Shown: one piece after another, positions 1-8,136 of the stretch
Position numbering within the stretch: the first letter of the stretch is position 1
How the letters are laid out: the number at the start of each line of letters is the position of its first letter
Origin: Chryseobacterium scophthalmum
Lineage (GTDB): Bacteria > Bacteroidota > Bacteroidia > Flavobacteriales > Weeksellaceae
NCBI RefSeq assembly: GCF_900143185.1
Contig: NZ_FSRQ01000002.1
Coordinates: forward strand, 186,001 to 250,000
DNA: 64,000 nt
Direction: 5' to 3'
Made by a program: the position numbers and the translations under genes
The notes under the pieces: model-generated
Databases searched by the model: none
What the model saw: only the letters and a program-made list of their open reading frames with translations
What the model was told of the DNA's origin: nothing

Positions 1-274
1 CATAGTAACTCACGAAATATTCAACAGCATTTTCGGGATAGAATTCTTTAAATTCCATAAAAAGCTGAGCCGCCAAAGTTTTGTTGTGCGCCAAAACCAA
101 AGTTGGTTTCTGAACGTTATTCACAACATTGGCAACAGTAAACGTTTTCCCGGAACCCGTTACCCCAAGCAAAGTTTGATATTTTTCGCCGATCTCTATT
201 CCGGCGGTCAATTTTTCAATTGCTTTAGGCTGATCTCCTGTAGGTTGATATTCTGATTGTAGATTGAATTTCAT
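1..274 (-). CDS. uvrB: UvrABC excinuclease subunit B, N-terminal part (runs off the window)
   Basis: Nucleotide-excision-repair helicase subunit that receives damaged DNA from UvrA and then recruits UvrC. Only the first 91 codons are inside the window, reading leftwards from the ATG at 272-274. The visible protein begins [15 protein letters not shown], the typical UvrB opening. It carries the Walker A motif GVTGSGKT at about residues 37-44, followed by the NKTLAAQL segment near 64-71, and breaks off at YFVSYY, where the UvrB beta-hairpin region begins. The rest of the gene lies beyond base 1. The reading frame is intact, so this is a window edge and not a pseudogene. Confidence 0.96.
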   Translation of the reverse strand, partial: MKFNLQSEYQPTGDQPKAIEKLTAGIEIGEKYQTLLGVTGSGKTFTVANVVNNVQKPTLVLAHNKTLAAQLFMEFKEFYPENAVEYFVSYY

Positions 275-381
275 ACTTCAAATTTAGGAAATAAAAAAAT
301 GCAACAATGAAGAGTGAAGTCATAAATTGTAATTTCTCATTTGAATATTTTTATTAAAAAATTATCTGATAAAATCATCAT

Positions 382-414
382 TAAAAAAACCGCAAAGCAT
401 TACACTTTACGGTT
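382..414 (-). terminator. Rho-independent terminator after the M56 protease gene
   Basis: Read on the minus strand, AACCGTAAAG and CTTTGCGGTT form a 10-bp stem with one G-U pair around a 7-nt loop, followed by a run of T. It lies 32 nt past the stop of the M56 gene and before uvrB. The wobble pair only works on the minus-strand RNA, which fits the direction of the gene. Confidence 0.75.
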
Positions 415-445
415 GAAATTGATATCGCTGAAAACGCTATTATAT

Positions 446-2242
446 TTATTGTGTTTTTTTGTAGGCAGCAAATTGCATTGCTATAGGAAGGTTATACCGA
501 TACGCTACTGGCTCTCCATCTTTTGTTGCAGGTTTCCAAGTGATATTTTCATTAGCTTCTTTTGTAACCCTGAAAACTTCATTATTAAATTTCTCGTTCT
601 CTCCTTCTGCTTTTAAATCTCTTATACTTCCATTCTTATCAACAACAAACGTTATCGTTGATCTTACTAAACCACTAGTCTCACCAAAAATGGCAGAATT
701 AAAATTTTTAGATACTTTCTTTCTTAATTCATTAACTCCTCCAGGATATTCTGCAGGCACCAAGTCTGCAGCAACTCCTTTTACTGCTGTAGAAATATCT
801 TGAAAAGTTTTTTTCTCTACTCTTTCTTCAGTATTTCTTTTAACAGGAATTGTATCTTTTCCTTTGATGAAAGCCTTTATTTTAAAACTCATATGTACAG
901 CTTCATCTTTCTTCAGATATTCTTCGAAATATTTATTTGTCATCATATTAAGCTGGAAAGGCTCTGGATTTTGCTTGCTAATGGCATTTGGATATCTTTT
1001 ACTTACAAAATGATTAGAGAAATCTTCAGGCGTAAAGTTTTTAAGTTCCTTATTTTTGGTTTTCTTCCCATCAATCCACAAACCGTATTTTTTAGAATCC
1101 ATAAAGTTGTTAATATCGCTTTGTGTTACTTTCGTTCTTGCAAGTTTTTTAGGAGTATTCATAAAAAACAGAGGGGTTGCCGCTCTTTGTTCTTTTGTAA
1201 GTTGAAAGTATAGGTCGTGAAGTTTAGCCCGATCAGATAAGCTTACTGCTTTGTGAAATTCAGCATATTTTTTTTGCTCCAAAAGATTTCCGTATTTTTT
1301 AATGACTTGATTGTATTCTGAAAGAGGATCATTTGAAAACACTTTAGAAATTACATTTTCTTTTTCCTGATTTAGATTTTCAATACTTTCTTTAGCATAT
1401 GTTTTTTCTGCAAAAATTATCGCTAAAACAGCAAATGCGGGAACAGCAAGATAGTTTTTTACTTTGGCAAATTTTGAATTTTTATTGTTCATCATAGTAA
1501 ATCTTTTTTTGGTGTTATTAAAATTAAACTGATGTATTAAAGGAAGATTCTGTTGTTTTACAATTTCCTGCAGAATTAGTTCCTGATAACTTTTTATGTT
1601 TTTATTCTTATTAATTACACTTTCATCAGCAATGAACTCATGATTATCGACCATCGCTTTTTTATAGAAATAGATAAATGGATTGATCCAGAAAACAGCT
1701 TTTAAAACTTCCACAAAAAGTATATCTAAAGAATGCTTTTGTTTTACATGAATTTCTTCATGTAGAAATACAGAGTTTTCAATTTTAGAATCTTTAAAAT
1801 AAGTTTCTGAAAGGTAAATAGTATTCCAAAAACTGAAAGGAGCTAGGTCTTGTTTCAGAAGAAAAACACTTCTGTTTTGATACTTAATTTTTCTTCCTTT
1901 TAATTTTTTAATCTTTATAATAGAATATCCAATTTTTAAAATTAAAATCCCTGAAACGATACAATAACCAATTAAAAGAGCTTTTGTATAATCAAAACTT
2001 TCCTGTGGTGTTACAATTTGTGCTTCTATAGGTTGTTCATTTCCTTCTACAAAAACGGTTGCAGGAATTTCTTTTACAGCCTCTTTCGTTTCTATCGTCG
2101 CAAATGGAATGCATAATGAAAACAGCAAAGCTGCAATAAGATAAAACCTATTGAATGTAAAAGTTTTTTCTTTTGCTAAAAACAAATGATACAAACCGAG
2201 CAAAATTCCCGAACACAGAATTATTTTTAAAACGATTAACAT
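446..2242 (-). CDS. M56-family (BlaR1-like) membrane metallopeptidase with C-terminal TonB-like domain
   Basis: Probable membrane sensor-protease partner of the BlaI-type repressor encoded just upstream. Hydrophobic segments lie near residues 1-20, 33-50, 88-110 and 265-281. The zinc-protease signature HEEIH is at 161-165 with a downstream glutamate in HEFIADE (201-207), as in BlaR1/MecR1. The large remainder is periplasmic. The last 95 or so residues (from PAEYPGGVNEL) resemble the TonB C-terminal fold, where BlaR1 instead has a penicillin-binding domain. This M56-TonB architecture is common in Bacteroidota and its signal is unknown. It starts 2 nt after the blaI stop, so the two are co-transcribed. 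No beta-lactamase gene is visible nearby, so naming it blaR1 would overstate the evidence. Confidence 0.88.
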   Translation of the reverse strand: MLIVLKIILCSGILLGLYHLFLAKEKTFTFNRFYLIAALLFSLCIPFATIETKEAVKEIPATVFVEGNEQPIEAQIVTPQESFDYTKALLIGYCIVSGILILKIGYSIIKIKKLKGRKIKYQNRSVFLLKQDLAPFSFWNTIYLSETYFKDSKIENSVFLHEEIHVKQKHSLDILFVEVLKAVFWINPFIYFYKKAMVDNHEFIADESVINKNKNIKSYQELILQEIVKQQNLPLIHQFNFNNTKKRFTMMNNKNSKFAKVKNYLAVPAFAVLAIIFAEKTYAKESIENLNQEKENVISKVFSNDPLSEYNQVIKKYGNLLEQKKYAEFHKAVSLSDRAKLHDLYFQLTKEQRAATPLFFMNTPKKLARTKVTQSDINNFMDSKKYGLWIDGKKTKNKELKNFTPEDFSNHFVSKRYPNAISKQNPEPFQLNMMTNKYFEEYLKKDEAVHMSFKIKAFIKGKDTIPVKRNTEERVEKKTFQDISTAVKGVAADLVPAEYPGGVNELRKKVSKNFNSAIFGETSGLVRSTITFVVDKNGSIRDLKAEGENEKFNNEVFRVTKEANENITWKPATKDGEPVAYRYNLPIAMQFAAYKKTQ

Positions 2243-2244
2243 AA

Positions 2245-2616
2245 TTATTCTTTTATCTGTTGATCAATAATATCCCGAAGTTCTTTCAATTGTTTCTGTG
2301 ACAGTTTAGAATTGGATGTAAAAAACGAAGCAAACTGCGTTACTGAGCTGTTGAAAAAACGGTCAATCATAGAAGTCATTTCATCATTGAAATATTCTCC
2401 TTTTGCCACTTTTGGAAAGTATTCACGAGAGTTTCCAAAAAGTTTGAAGCCTACCAAATCTTTATTCTGCATTCTTTTAAGCACTGTTGCCACGGTAGTT
2501 GTTGCCGGTTTAGGATCAGGATATGATTCTAAAATATCTTTCAAAAATGCTTTTTCTTTTTCCCAAAGAATATCCATTAATATTTTTTCGGAATTTGTGA
2601 GTTTTATTTCATTCAT
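2245..2616 (-). CDS. BlaI/MecI/CopY-family transcriptional repressor
   Basis: A 123-aa winged-helix repressor, the usual length for BlaI/MecI. The N-terminal half (ILMDILWEKEKAFLKDILES, then TVATVLKRMQNKDLV) is the DNA-binding winged helix. The C-terminal half is the helical dimerisation region, which the paired protease normally cleaves to relieve repression. Its ATG at 2614-2616 lies 22 nt from a palindrome with the family core TACA-N2-TGTA, so it probably represses itself and the downstream M56 gene. It may also influence the divergent sugar-dehydrogenase gene. Other targets are not visible in this window. Confidence 0.92.
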   Translation of the reverse strand: MNEIKLTNSEKILMDILWEKEKAFLKDILESYPDPKPATTTVATVLKRMQNKDLVGFKLFGNSREYFPKVAKGEYFNDEMTSMIDRFFNSSVTQFASFFTSNSKLSQKQLKELRDIIDQQIKE

Positions 2617-2638
2617 ATTCTACAAAATTAAATCTTAC

Positions 2639-2672
2639 TCTACAAATGTAGAATAAATTTTTAATTACACAA
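2639..2672 (-). promoter_or_regulatory. blaI promoter with embedded BlaI-type operator
   Basis: The palindrome TCTACAAATGTAGA (2639-2652) contains the BlaI/MecI operator core TACA-N2-TGTA. Read on the minus strand the same bases give the -7 element TACATTTG (2643-2650). A TTG lies at 2670-2672 with a 19-nt spacer. The repressor site therefore sits directly on the -7 box. A further half-site, TTCTACA, lies closer to the ATG at about 2618-2624. Confidence 0.75.
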
Positions 2673-2727
2673 CTTTTTTATGGCATTATTTTTCCTTTCA
2701 TTTCAGAAACCAATCTAAATTTTAAAT

Positions 2728-3927
2728 ATGAAAAAACTTCTCTTACCCATTCTAATGGCTTCAGCAACCACAATCGTTTCTTGTCAGGGAAAAGGAAAAC
2801 CAAGCGAGCCTTCTGCAAAAGAAGAAAAAGCCAATACCAATTACAAGCCCGCTTTTGAAGGGCAAACCCGTATTGCTCCGGTAAAAACTACAACCCCTTA
2901 TAATGTAGAAGTTCTAACTAAAGATTTAGGCAGACCATGGGGAATCATTAATTTACCTGACGGAAAATTCTTGATCACAGAAAAAACAGGCTTCATGAAT
3001 GTTGTTTCAACCGATGGAAAGCAAATTTCTAAAATTGAAGGATTCCCGAAAGTAGACTCAAAAGGGCAGGGCGGAATGCTCGATGTCGCACTCGATCCTG
3101 ATTTTAAAATCAATAATATTATTTATTTCTGCTATTCTGAACCTTATGAAGGCGGAAATCATACTGCCGTTGCAAAAGGAAAACTTTCTTCAGATTTAAA
3201 AAACATTTCTGACGTAAAAGTCATTTTTCGCGCGACACCAACTTATGATGGTGATAAACATTACGGAAGCCGATTGGTTTTTGATAAAGACGGAAATCTT
3301 TTTGTGAGCACAGGTGAAAGATCAGATAAAGAAACTCGTGTTTACGCTCAGAAAACCGATAATTATTTAGGAAAAATCTTAAAAATAACCAAGGATGGAA
3401 AACCCGCTACTGGAAATCCTTTTATCGGAAAAACCGGCTATAAACCTGAAATTTATGCGTTCGGAATCAGAAGCCCGCAAGGTTTGGCTTTAGATGAAAA
3501 AGGTCAGCTTTGGGATATTGAAATGGGACCGAGAGGAGGAGATGAAATTAATTTAATTCAACCCGGAAAAAATTACGGTTGGGGTGATGTAACGTATGGA
3601 ATTGAATATTCAGGTGAGAAAATCAACAACGGAACCACCCAAAAAGAAGGAACCGAACAGCCTGTTTATTATTGGGATCCTGTAGTTTCCCCAAGTGGTG
3701 TTACTTTCTACACCGGAAATATTGATGAATGGAAAAACAATTTATTCATCGCCTGTTTGAGCGGCCAACACATCAACAGGATTGTTTTAAAAGACAATAA
3801 AGTGGTTGGTGAAGAACGTCTTCTTTTAGATCAAAAAGAAAGATTCAGAGACGTTCTGAACGGTTCTGACGGAAATCTTTACGGAATTACCGACAGTGGA
3901 AAACTGTATAAAATCTCTAAGAAATAA
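2728..3927 (+). CDS. PQQ-dependent sugar dehydrogenase (glucose/sorbosone dehydrogenase family) lipoprotein
   Basis: A 399-aa protein of the soluble aldose sugar dehydrogenase (GSDH/Yli) beta-propeller family, which oxidises sugars at C1 using pyrroloquinoline quinone. The N-terminus is a lipoprotein signal (hydrophobic MKKLLLPILMASATTIVSC, lipobox cysteine at about residue 19), so it is exported and membrane-anchored. Family landmarks include RPWGIINLPDGKFLITEK, GQGGMLDVALDPDF, HYGSRLVFDKDG, AFGIRSPQGLA, and the LWDIEMGPRGGDEIN segment near the active site. It is divergent from blaI and ends at a run of hairpins. I see no PQQ biosynthesis genes here, so the cofactor would have to come from elsewhere. 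The substrate cannot be read from the sequence. Confidence 0.9.
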   Translation: MKKLLLPILMASATTIVSCQGKGKPSEPSAKEEKANTNYKPAFEGQTRIAPVKTTTPYNVEVLTKDLGRPWGIINLPDGKFLITEKTGFMNVVSTDGKQISKIEGFPKVDSKGQGGMLDVALDPDFKINNIIYFCYSEPYEGGNHTAVAKGKLSSDLKNISDVKVIFRATPTYDGDKHYGSRLVFDKDGNLFVSTGERSDKETRVYAQKTDNYLGKILKITKDGKPATGNPFIGKTGYKPEIYAFGIRSPQGLALDEKGQLWDIEMGPRGGDEINLIQPGKNYGWGDVTYGIEYSGEKINNGTTQKEGTEQPVYYWDPVVSPSGVTFYTGNIDEWKNNLFIACLSGQHINRIVLKDNKVVGEERLLLDQKERFRDVLNGSDGNLYGITDSGKLYKISKK

Positions 3928-3940
3928 ATCTAAAAAGAGA

Positions 3941-3984
3941 GTCCCAAAGGGACGATTTAACAAAGGATAGGATAAAATCCTATC
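3941..3984. repeat. Two short adjacent hairpins
   Basis: GTCCC-AAA-GGGAC (3941-3953) and GATAGGAT-AAA-ATCCTATC (3966-3984) are perfect inverted repeats with 3-nt loops. They lie between the convergent sugar-dehydrogenase and tryptophanase genes, just before a much stronger hairpin. The small-loop design matches the paired hairpins near 17.9 kb, so they may belong to a dispersed intergenic REP-like class. Confidence 0.6.
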
Positions 3985-4000
3985 AAAAAAAGATATTAAA

Positions 4001-4043
4001 AAAAGTTCGGGCGCAAAATCTTAGATTTTGCGCCCGAACTTTT
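4001..4043. terminator. Bidirectional terminator hairpin between convergent genes
   Basis: A perfect 20-bp inverted repeat (left arm 4001-4020, right arm 4024-4043) with loop TTA. Both arms end in A or T runs, so a U-tract follows the stem on either strand. It lies 73 nt after the sugar-dehydrogenase stop and 20 nt after the tryptophanase stop, and should terminate both. Confidence 0.85.
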
Positions 4044-4062
4044 ATCAATTATTATAATGAAT

Positions 4063-5439
4063 TTAAGCTTCTTCCAAATGCACCGTAAAATGTCTTAAAA
4101 TTTCAGGCTCCCAAGTAATATTATAACCTTTTGAGATTTCATTTCTTCTTTCATATACATTTTTTACTGCTGCTGCGATGTAATCCATGTGATTATTGGT
4201 GTACGTTCTTCTAGGAATTGCCAAACGAACCAATTCCAATTTCGGATAACGATTTTCTCTGGTTTCAGGATCCCTGTCTGCTAACAAAGTTCCGATTTCA
4301 ACCGTTCTGATTCCTGCTTCTTTATAGATTTCTAAACCTAAAGTTTGAGCCGGATATTCTGCACGAGAAACATTTGGTAAGAAATTTAATGAATCAATGA
4401 AAACAGCATGTCCGCCAATCGGTTTCTGTACAGGAATTCCGTATTCGATCAATTTGTTTCCAAGATATTCAACCTGAGAAATTCTGCTTTCCAAATAAGC
4501 AAATTCTGTTGCCTCATCAAGACCAACTGCCAAAGCAGCCATATCTCTTCCCGCCATTCCACCGTAAGTGATGAAACCTTCATAAATAATCGTAAAGTTT
4601 GATGCTTTTCTGAAAACGTCTTCATTATTTAAAGCAATAAATCCTCCGATGTTTACCAGACCGTCTTTTTTAGAACTCATCGTCATTCCTTCTCCGTAAG
4701 AAAACATTTCTTTACAGATATCTTTAATGCTTCTGTTTTCCTGACCTGCTTCTCTTTTTTTGATGAAATAAGCATTCTCAGCAAATCTTGCAGAGTCAAA
4801 AAATACAGGAATTCCATATTTATCTGAAAGTTCTTTTACCGCTTTCATATTTTCAAGAGAAACAGGCTGTCCTCCTGAAGAATTACAGGTAATGGTAACC
4901 AAACAGAAAGGAATCTGCTCTTTTGGATGAGACTGATAAACAGCTTCCAGTTTTTCAAGATTAATATTTCCTTTAAAAGGATGAAGATCATTAATATCAA
5001 AAGCCTCATCAATCGTACAGTCGATTGCGTGTGCTTTTCTGATTTCGATGTGACCTTTTGTCGTATCAAAATGCGAGTTCCCCGGAACTACATCTCCATC
5101 TTTTACCAAAACTGAGAACAGAACGTTTTCAGCAGCTCTTCCTTGGTGTGTTGGTAATAAATATTTAAACCCTGTAATACTTTGTACAGTATTGTGTAAT
5201 TGTTCGAACGAACGAGAACCTGCATAACTTTCGTCACCAGTCATTAAAGCTCCCCATTGTCTGTCTGACATCGCTCCGGTTCCTGAGTCTGTCAAAAGAT
5301 CGATGTAAACCTGCGAAGATTTTAGATTAAATAAATTGAACTTAGCGTCTTTCAGCCATTGTTCTCTTTCTTCTCTTGTAGATTGACGGATCTCTTCCAC
5401 CATTTTAATACGAAACGGTTCTGCGTATGGTAATTCCAT
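4063..5439 (-). CDS. tnaA: Tryptophanase (tryptophan indole-lyase)
   Basis: PLP enzyme splitting L-tryptophan into indole, pyruvate and ammonia. It is 458 aa, against about 471 in E. coli. The PLP lysine is in MSSKKDG (K258 by alignment with E. coli K270). The phosphate/cofactor region THQGRAAEN and the DSARFAENAYFIKKREA block are conserved. It is a tryptophanase and not a tyrosine phenol-lyase: the C-terminus reads LRHFT (H450), where tyrosine phenol-lyases have phenylalanine, and FDTTKGH also matches tryptophanases. There is no tnaC-like leader or tnaB permease beside it. The 208 nt upstream (5440-5648) hold no recognisable gene or clear -7 box. Indole production fits a Chryseobacterium-type host. 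Confidence 0.95.
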   Translation of the reverse strand: MELPYAEPFRIKMVEEIRQSTREEREQWLKDAKFNLFNLKSSQVYIDLLTDSGTGAMSDRQWGALMTGDESYAGSRSFEQLHNTVQSITGFKYLLPTHQGRAAENVLFSVLVKDGDVVPGNSHFDTTKGHIEIRKAHAIDCTIDEAFDINDLHPFKGNINLEKLEAVYQSHPKEQIPFCLVTITCNSSGGQPVSLENMKAVKELSDKYGIPVFFDSARFAENAYFIKKREAGQENRSIKDICKEMFSYGEGMTMSSKKDGLVNIGGFIALNNEDVFRKASNFTIIYEGFITYGGMAGRDMAALAVGLDEATEFAYLESRISQVEYLGNKLIEYGIPVQKPIGGHAVFIDSLNFLPNVSRAEYPAQTLGLEIYKEAGIRTVEIGTLLADRDPETRENRYPKLELVRLAIPRRTYTNNHMDYIAAAVKNVYERRNEISKGYNITWEPEILRHFTVHLEEA

Positions 5440-5648
5440 GTGATATATTTTTTAGATTTTATTAAAGAAAAATTTGTTTGAAATTAATTTCAAAACATCA
5501 GATGTATTTTTTGATACTGTTTTAATTTTAAATAGTAAGAAAATCAATGCTTTAAGATTGATTAAGAAAACATCAAAGATGTTCTTATAAAATACAATGC
5601 TTAAATATTCTTATTAAACCAAACAGTTTTAAAGTGAGTAAAAGAAAT

Positions 5649-6266
5649 CTACTCAGGAGCTTTAAATATATTTTCATCTGAATGAAAACCTGCTACACCA
5701 CCGCTTACCGCAAATTTCATTGCCGTAGCTGCAGACATTCCTACAACAGGTTTAATATTTTTTTCTTCAGTCACAATCACCCAACCAGAAATTGCATAAG
5801 AGTGTGGAAGGTAAACTGCTACAAAATTGTGCTTGTGTACATCGGCCATTTCCCTTTGAGTAAGAAACCCTATTCTCCAGATTTCAGGATTTTCGTTGGT
5901 TTTCACCCAAACCGGATCGCTAAATTTTTTCTTATCACCTACAAACGAAGACATCACATCTTTGGTAGGCGAATAAATATGTTTGATACCCGGAGTTTTT
6001 TCTAAAAGTCTGTCAACCGCATCTACAAAAAATCTTCCAACAACAAATTTGTTTCCTAAATAACCCAACAAAGCAGTAATTAGCAAAGTAGAAACAAAAA
6101 CCAACCCCGGAATTTCACTTGCAACAGACGGAATGATATTGTCGATCGACGTTATCACATACCAAATTACAAAAATGGTCAATCCGATAGGACCAATTAT
6201 CAACAATCCCTGAAAGAAGTTTTTCAGAAAAAAATTAGTCAGGTTTTCAAAAGTCGGCTTTTTCAA
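5649..6266 (-). CDS. DUF502 family membrane protein
   Basis: A 205-aa inner-membrane protein of the DUF502 family, whose molecular function is not established. Two hydrophobic segments lie near the N-terminus (about residues 18-40 and 52-74), followed by the family's conserved soluble part: KTPGIKHIYSPTKDV, then VAVYLPHSYAISGWVIVTEE, then the small-residue stretch GMSAATAMKFAVSGGVAGF near the C-terminus. It begins 7 nt after the miaE stop on the same strand, so the two are probably co-transcribed. Nothing in the pair suggests a shared pathway. Confidence 0.85.
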   Translation of the reverse strand: MKKPTFENLTNFFLKNFFQGLLIIGPIGLTIFVIWYVITSIDNIIPSVASEIPGLVFVSTLLITALLGYLGNKFVVGRFFVDAVDRLLEKTPGIKHIYSPTKDVMSSFVGDKKKFSDPVWVKTNENPEIWRIGFLTQREMADVHKHNFVAVYLPHSYAISGWVIVTEEKNIKPVVGMSAATAMKFAVSGGVAGFHSDENIFKAPE

Positions 6267-6273
6267 TTTGCTT

Positions 6274-6855
6274 TTATCCGTGTATAGTTTCTTTGTTTCC
6301 GTAAGATTTTATGATACCTGCTTCATATTCCAGCCATTCTTCCCATCTTTTATTCACTTTTTCAGGGTCACCAAGCTGTCTTGCAAAACCGATAAATGTA
6401 GTATAATGATTCGCTTCAGAGATCATTAATTCTTTATAGAAAGTTTTTAGTTCTTCGTCTTTTATATTTTCTGTTAAAACTTTAAATCTTTCGCAACTTC
6501 TCGCTTCAATCATTGCTGCAAAAAGTATTTTATCAACAATTAAAGTATCTCTGTGACCTCCTTTTTGGATGAAATTGACCAATTCATTGACGTAATCATC
6601 TTTTCTTGTACGCCCAAAAGTGTAGCCTCGTTTTGTAATGATCTCCAGAACCTGTCCAAAATGCTCCAGTTCTTCCTGAGCAATTGCCAAAAGCTCCTTC
6701 ACGATATCCGGACGTTCCGGAAGCATTGTGATCAGCCCGATCGCATTGGTAGCAGCTTTTTGTTCGCACCACGCATGATCGGTTAAAATTTCTTGAATGT
6801 TATCCTCCGCAATATTTGCCCACCTTGGATCGGTAGGAAGTTTCAACTTAAACAT
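6274..6855 (-). CDS. miaE: tRNA-(ms2io6A37) hydroxylase (MiaE-like)
   Basis: Non-haem di-iron hydroxylase of the MiaE family, which hydroxylates the isopentenyl group of modified A37 in tRNA. At 193 aa the length is normal. The ferritin-like four-helix fold shows its six expected iron ligands: E31 (WCEQ), the E62/H65 pair in EELEH, E117 (MIEAR), and the E147/H150 pair in SEANH. It is followed closely by the DUF502 gene. The start at 6855 is the only sensible methionine and gives the family's N-terminus. miaA and miaB are not in this window. Confidence 0.92.
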   Translation of the reverse strand: MFKLKLPTDPRWANIAEDNIQEILTDHAWCEQKAATNAIGLITMLPERPDIVKELLAIAQEELEHFGQVLEIITKRGYTFGRTRKDDYVNELVNFIQKGGHRDTLIVDKILFAAMIEARSCERFKVLTENIKDEELKTFYKELMISEANHYTTFIGFARQLGDPEKVNKRWEEWLEYEAGIIKSYGNKETIHG

Positions 6856-6929
6856 AATTTAAAAATTTCTGTAAATTTAAAATAAATTGCGATAAGAATT
6901 ATTGTTTTGTTTCAAATTCGATAGCAGAT

Positions 6930-8024
6930 TTAGTTTTGAGCAGCTGTTTTCTTTCTTAAAAATTCTAAAATCTTCCAGCCAAAATCATCAAATTTCTTCA
7001 AACCAGCCGCAATGATAAACGCTAAGGCAACATTTATGATGTAAATAATGACCATTAAAATCCACCAAGGCATCAATTCTTTCATCGGAACGACCAGAAA
7101 ATAAACCAACGACGAGCTGATTCCCTGACCGAAATAAAAGAAAATTGCGTTTTTACCGATATAAGTGACGAAATTTTCTTTGGTAATCTTTAATCTGTTG
7201 TACAAGACAAATAAAGTCGTCAGTGAAAACAAAGTCCAGATAATGTATGGCGTTTGCGGCGGAAATTTTTGCTTGTTAATTTTAAAAAATATTTCGTTTC
7301 CGAAGTACCAAAACATCCAAACCAAAGCTAGGGCAACCAATCCGTAAAGAACAGGAATCATTTTTGTCGGTATTTTTTTACCTCTCATTCGGTTTCCAAC
7401 AAGGAAAACCGTCATGTAAAAAGCAACATATCCTACTTGTCCGCTCGGATAAATTTCCGGGAAAATATTAAACAATAAAGTTAAAGCAACACAAATTCCG
7501 ATAAACCAATTGACGTGTTTCGGGAAAAATTTTAAAATTAAAACTCCGAAAACCGTTAAAATAAAGTAAACTTTAAGATACCAAAAGCTTCCCATTACAA
7601 CAGGAAAAGTATCTGCATTTCTGTATTCGTGAAGGTACCAATTGCCTAAATTCTGCCATTGTGGAGCTGTAGAAATACTCGTTGCTGAATATTTTGAGCC
7701 AAATGTAGAATAGAAGCTCTGTAGCCATTCAAGTGAGAAAAAGGTGAGCCCAAATATTTTAAAGAAATAATCTAAAAAGAACAGAAGCGTAACAAAAATC
7801 ATGTACGTTATCTGCAGTTTTAGTAAACGGTAAAGTGTTTTCTCAATATTGTTTCCTGAAGTGATCCCGCTTAAAGCATAAAAAATTGCGACATCAAAAA
7901 CCAAAGAAAAAACCCGTATTTCCGGAATAATGTAAAACTGCCCCGACCAAAATGCGGTGTGAATAAATATAATGGAAAGTGTGGCTAAACCTTTCGCAAA
8001 ATCAATGTAGAGATCTCTGTTCAT
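6930..8024 (-). CDS. Acyltransferase-3 family membrane protein
   Basis: A 364-aa polytopic protein of the acyltransferase-3 (OatA/NolL-like) family, which transfers acyl groups, often acetyl, to sugars of cell-surface glycans. It opens with the family signature YIDFAKGLATLSIIFIHTAFW, including the conserved catalytic-type histidine in IIFIH. About ten hydrophobic segments follow, among them IFYALSGI and the ILMVIIYIINVALAFIIAAG helix near the end. It has no extra SGNH domain. It appears monocistronic, with a hairpin terminator and its own -7 element upstream. The acceptor cannot be inferred because no glycan cluster surrounds it. Confidence 0.85.
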   Translation of the reverse strand: MNRDLYIDFAKGLATLSIIFIHTAFWSGQFYIIPEIRVFSLVFDVAIFYALSGITSGNNIEKTLYRLLKLQITYMIFVTLLFFLDYFFKIFGLTFFSLEWLQSFYSTFGSKYSATSISTAPQWQNLGNWYLHEYRNADTFPVVMGSFWYLKVYFILTVFGVLILKFFPKHVNWFIGICVALTLLFNIFPEIYPSGQVGYVAFYMTVFLVGNRMRGKKIPTKMIPVLYGLVALALVWMFWYFGNEIFFKINKQKFPPQTPYIIWTLFSLTTLFVLYNRLKITKENFVTYIGKNAIFFYFGQGISSSLVYFLVVPMKELMPWWILMVIIYIINVALAFIIAAGLKKFDDFGWKILEFLRKKTAAQN

Positions 8025-8043
8025 CTAAATGTGGAATATTTTC

Positions 8044-8051
8044 CAAAAGTA
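8044..8051 (-). promoter_or_regulatory. -7 promoter element of the acyltransferase gene
   Basis: TACTTTTG on the minus strand, matching TAnnTTTG, 20 nt before the start codon. No well-spaced -33 TTG is evident; the nearest gives a 24-nt spacer. Confidence 0.5.
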
Positions 8052-8084
8052 ATTAAACTTTGCGAATATTGTACACAAAGAAAA

Positions 8085-8110
8085 AGAGGTAAGAATAATG
8101 TCTTACCTCT
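8085..8110 (-). terminator. Terminator after the metalloprotease gene
   Basis: AGAGGTAAGA and TCTTACCTCT form a perfect 10-bp stem around a 6-nt loop, followed on the minus strand by TTTTTC. It lies 27 nt past the metalloprotease stop and separates that gene from the acyltransferase. Confidence 0.75.
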
Positions 8111-8136
8111 CTACTAAAAGATATTAAAATGAATGT

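Noticed and set aside
4063..5439. Tyrosine phenol-lyase instead of tryptophanase
   Set aside because: The NIGGF wording after the PLP lysine resembles tyrosine phenol-lyase, but H450 in LRHFT, FDTTKGH and the DSARFAENAYFIKKREA block match tryptophanases.
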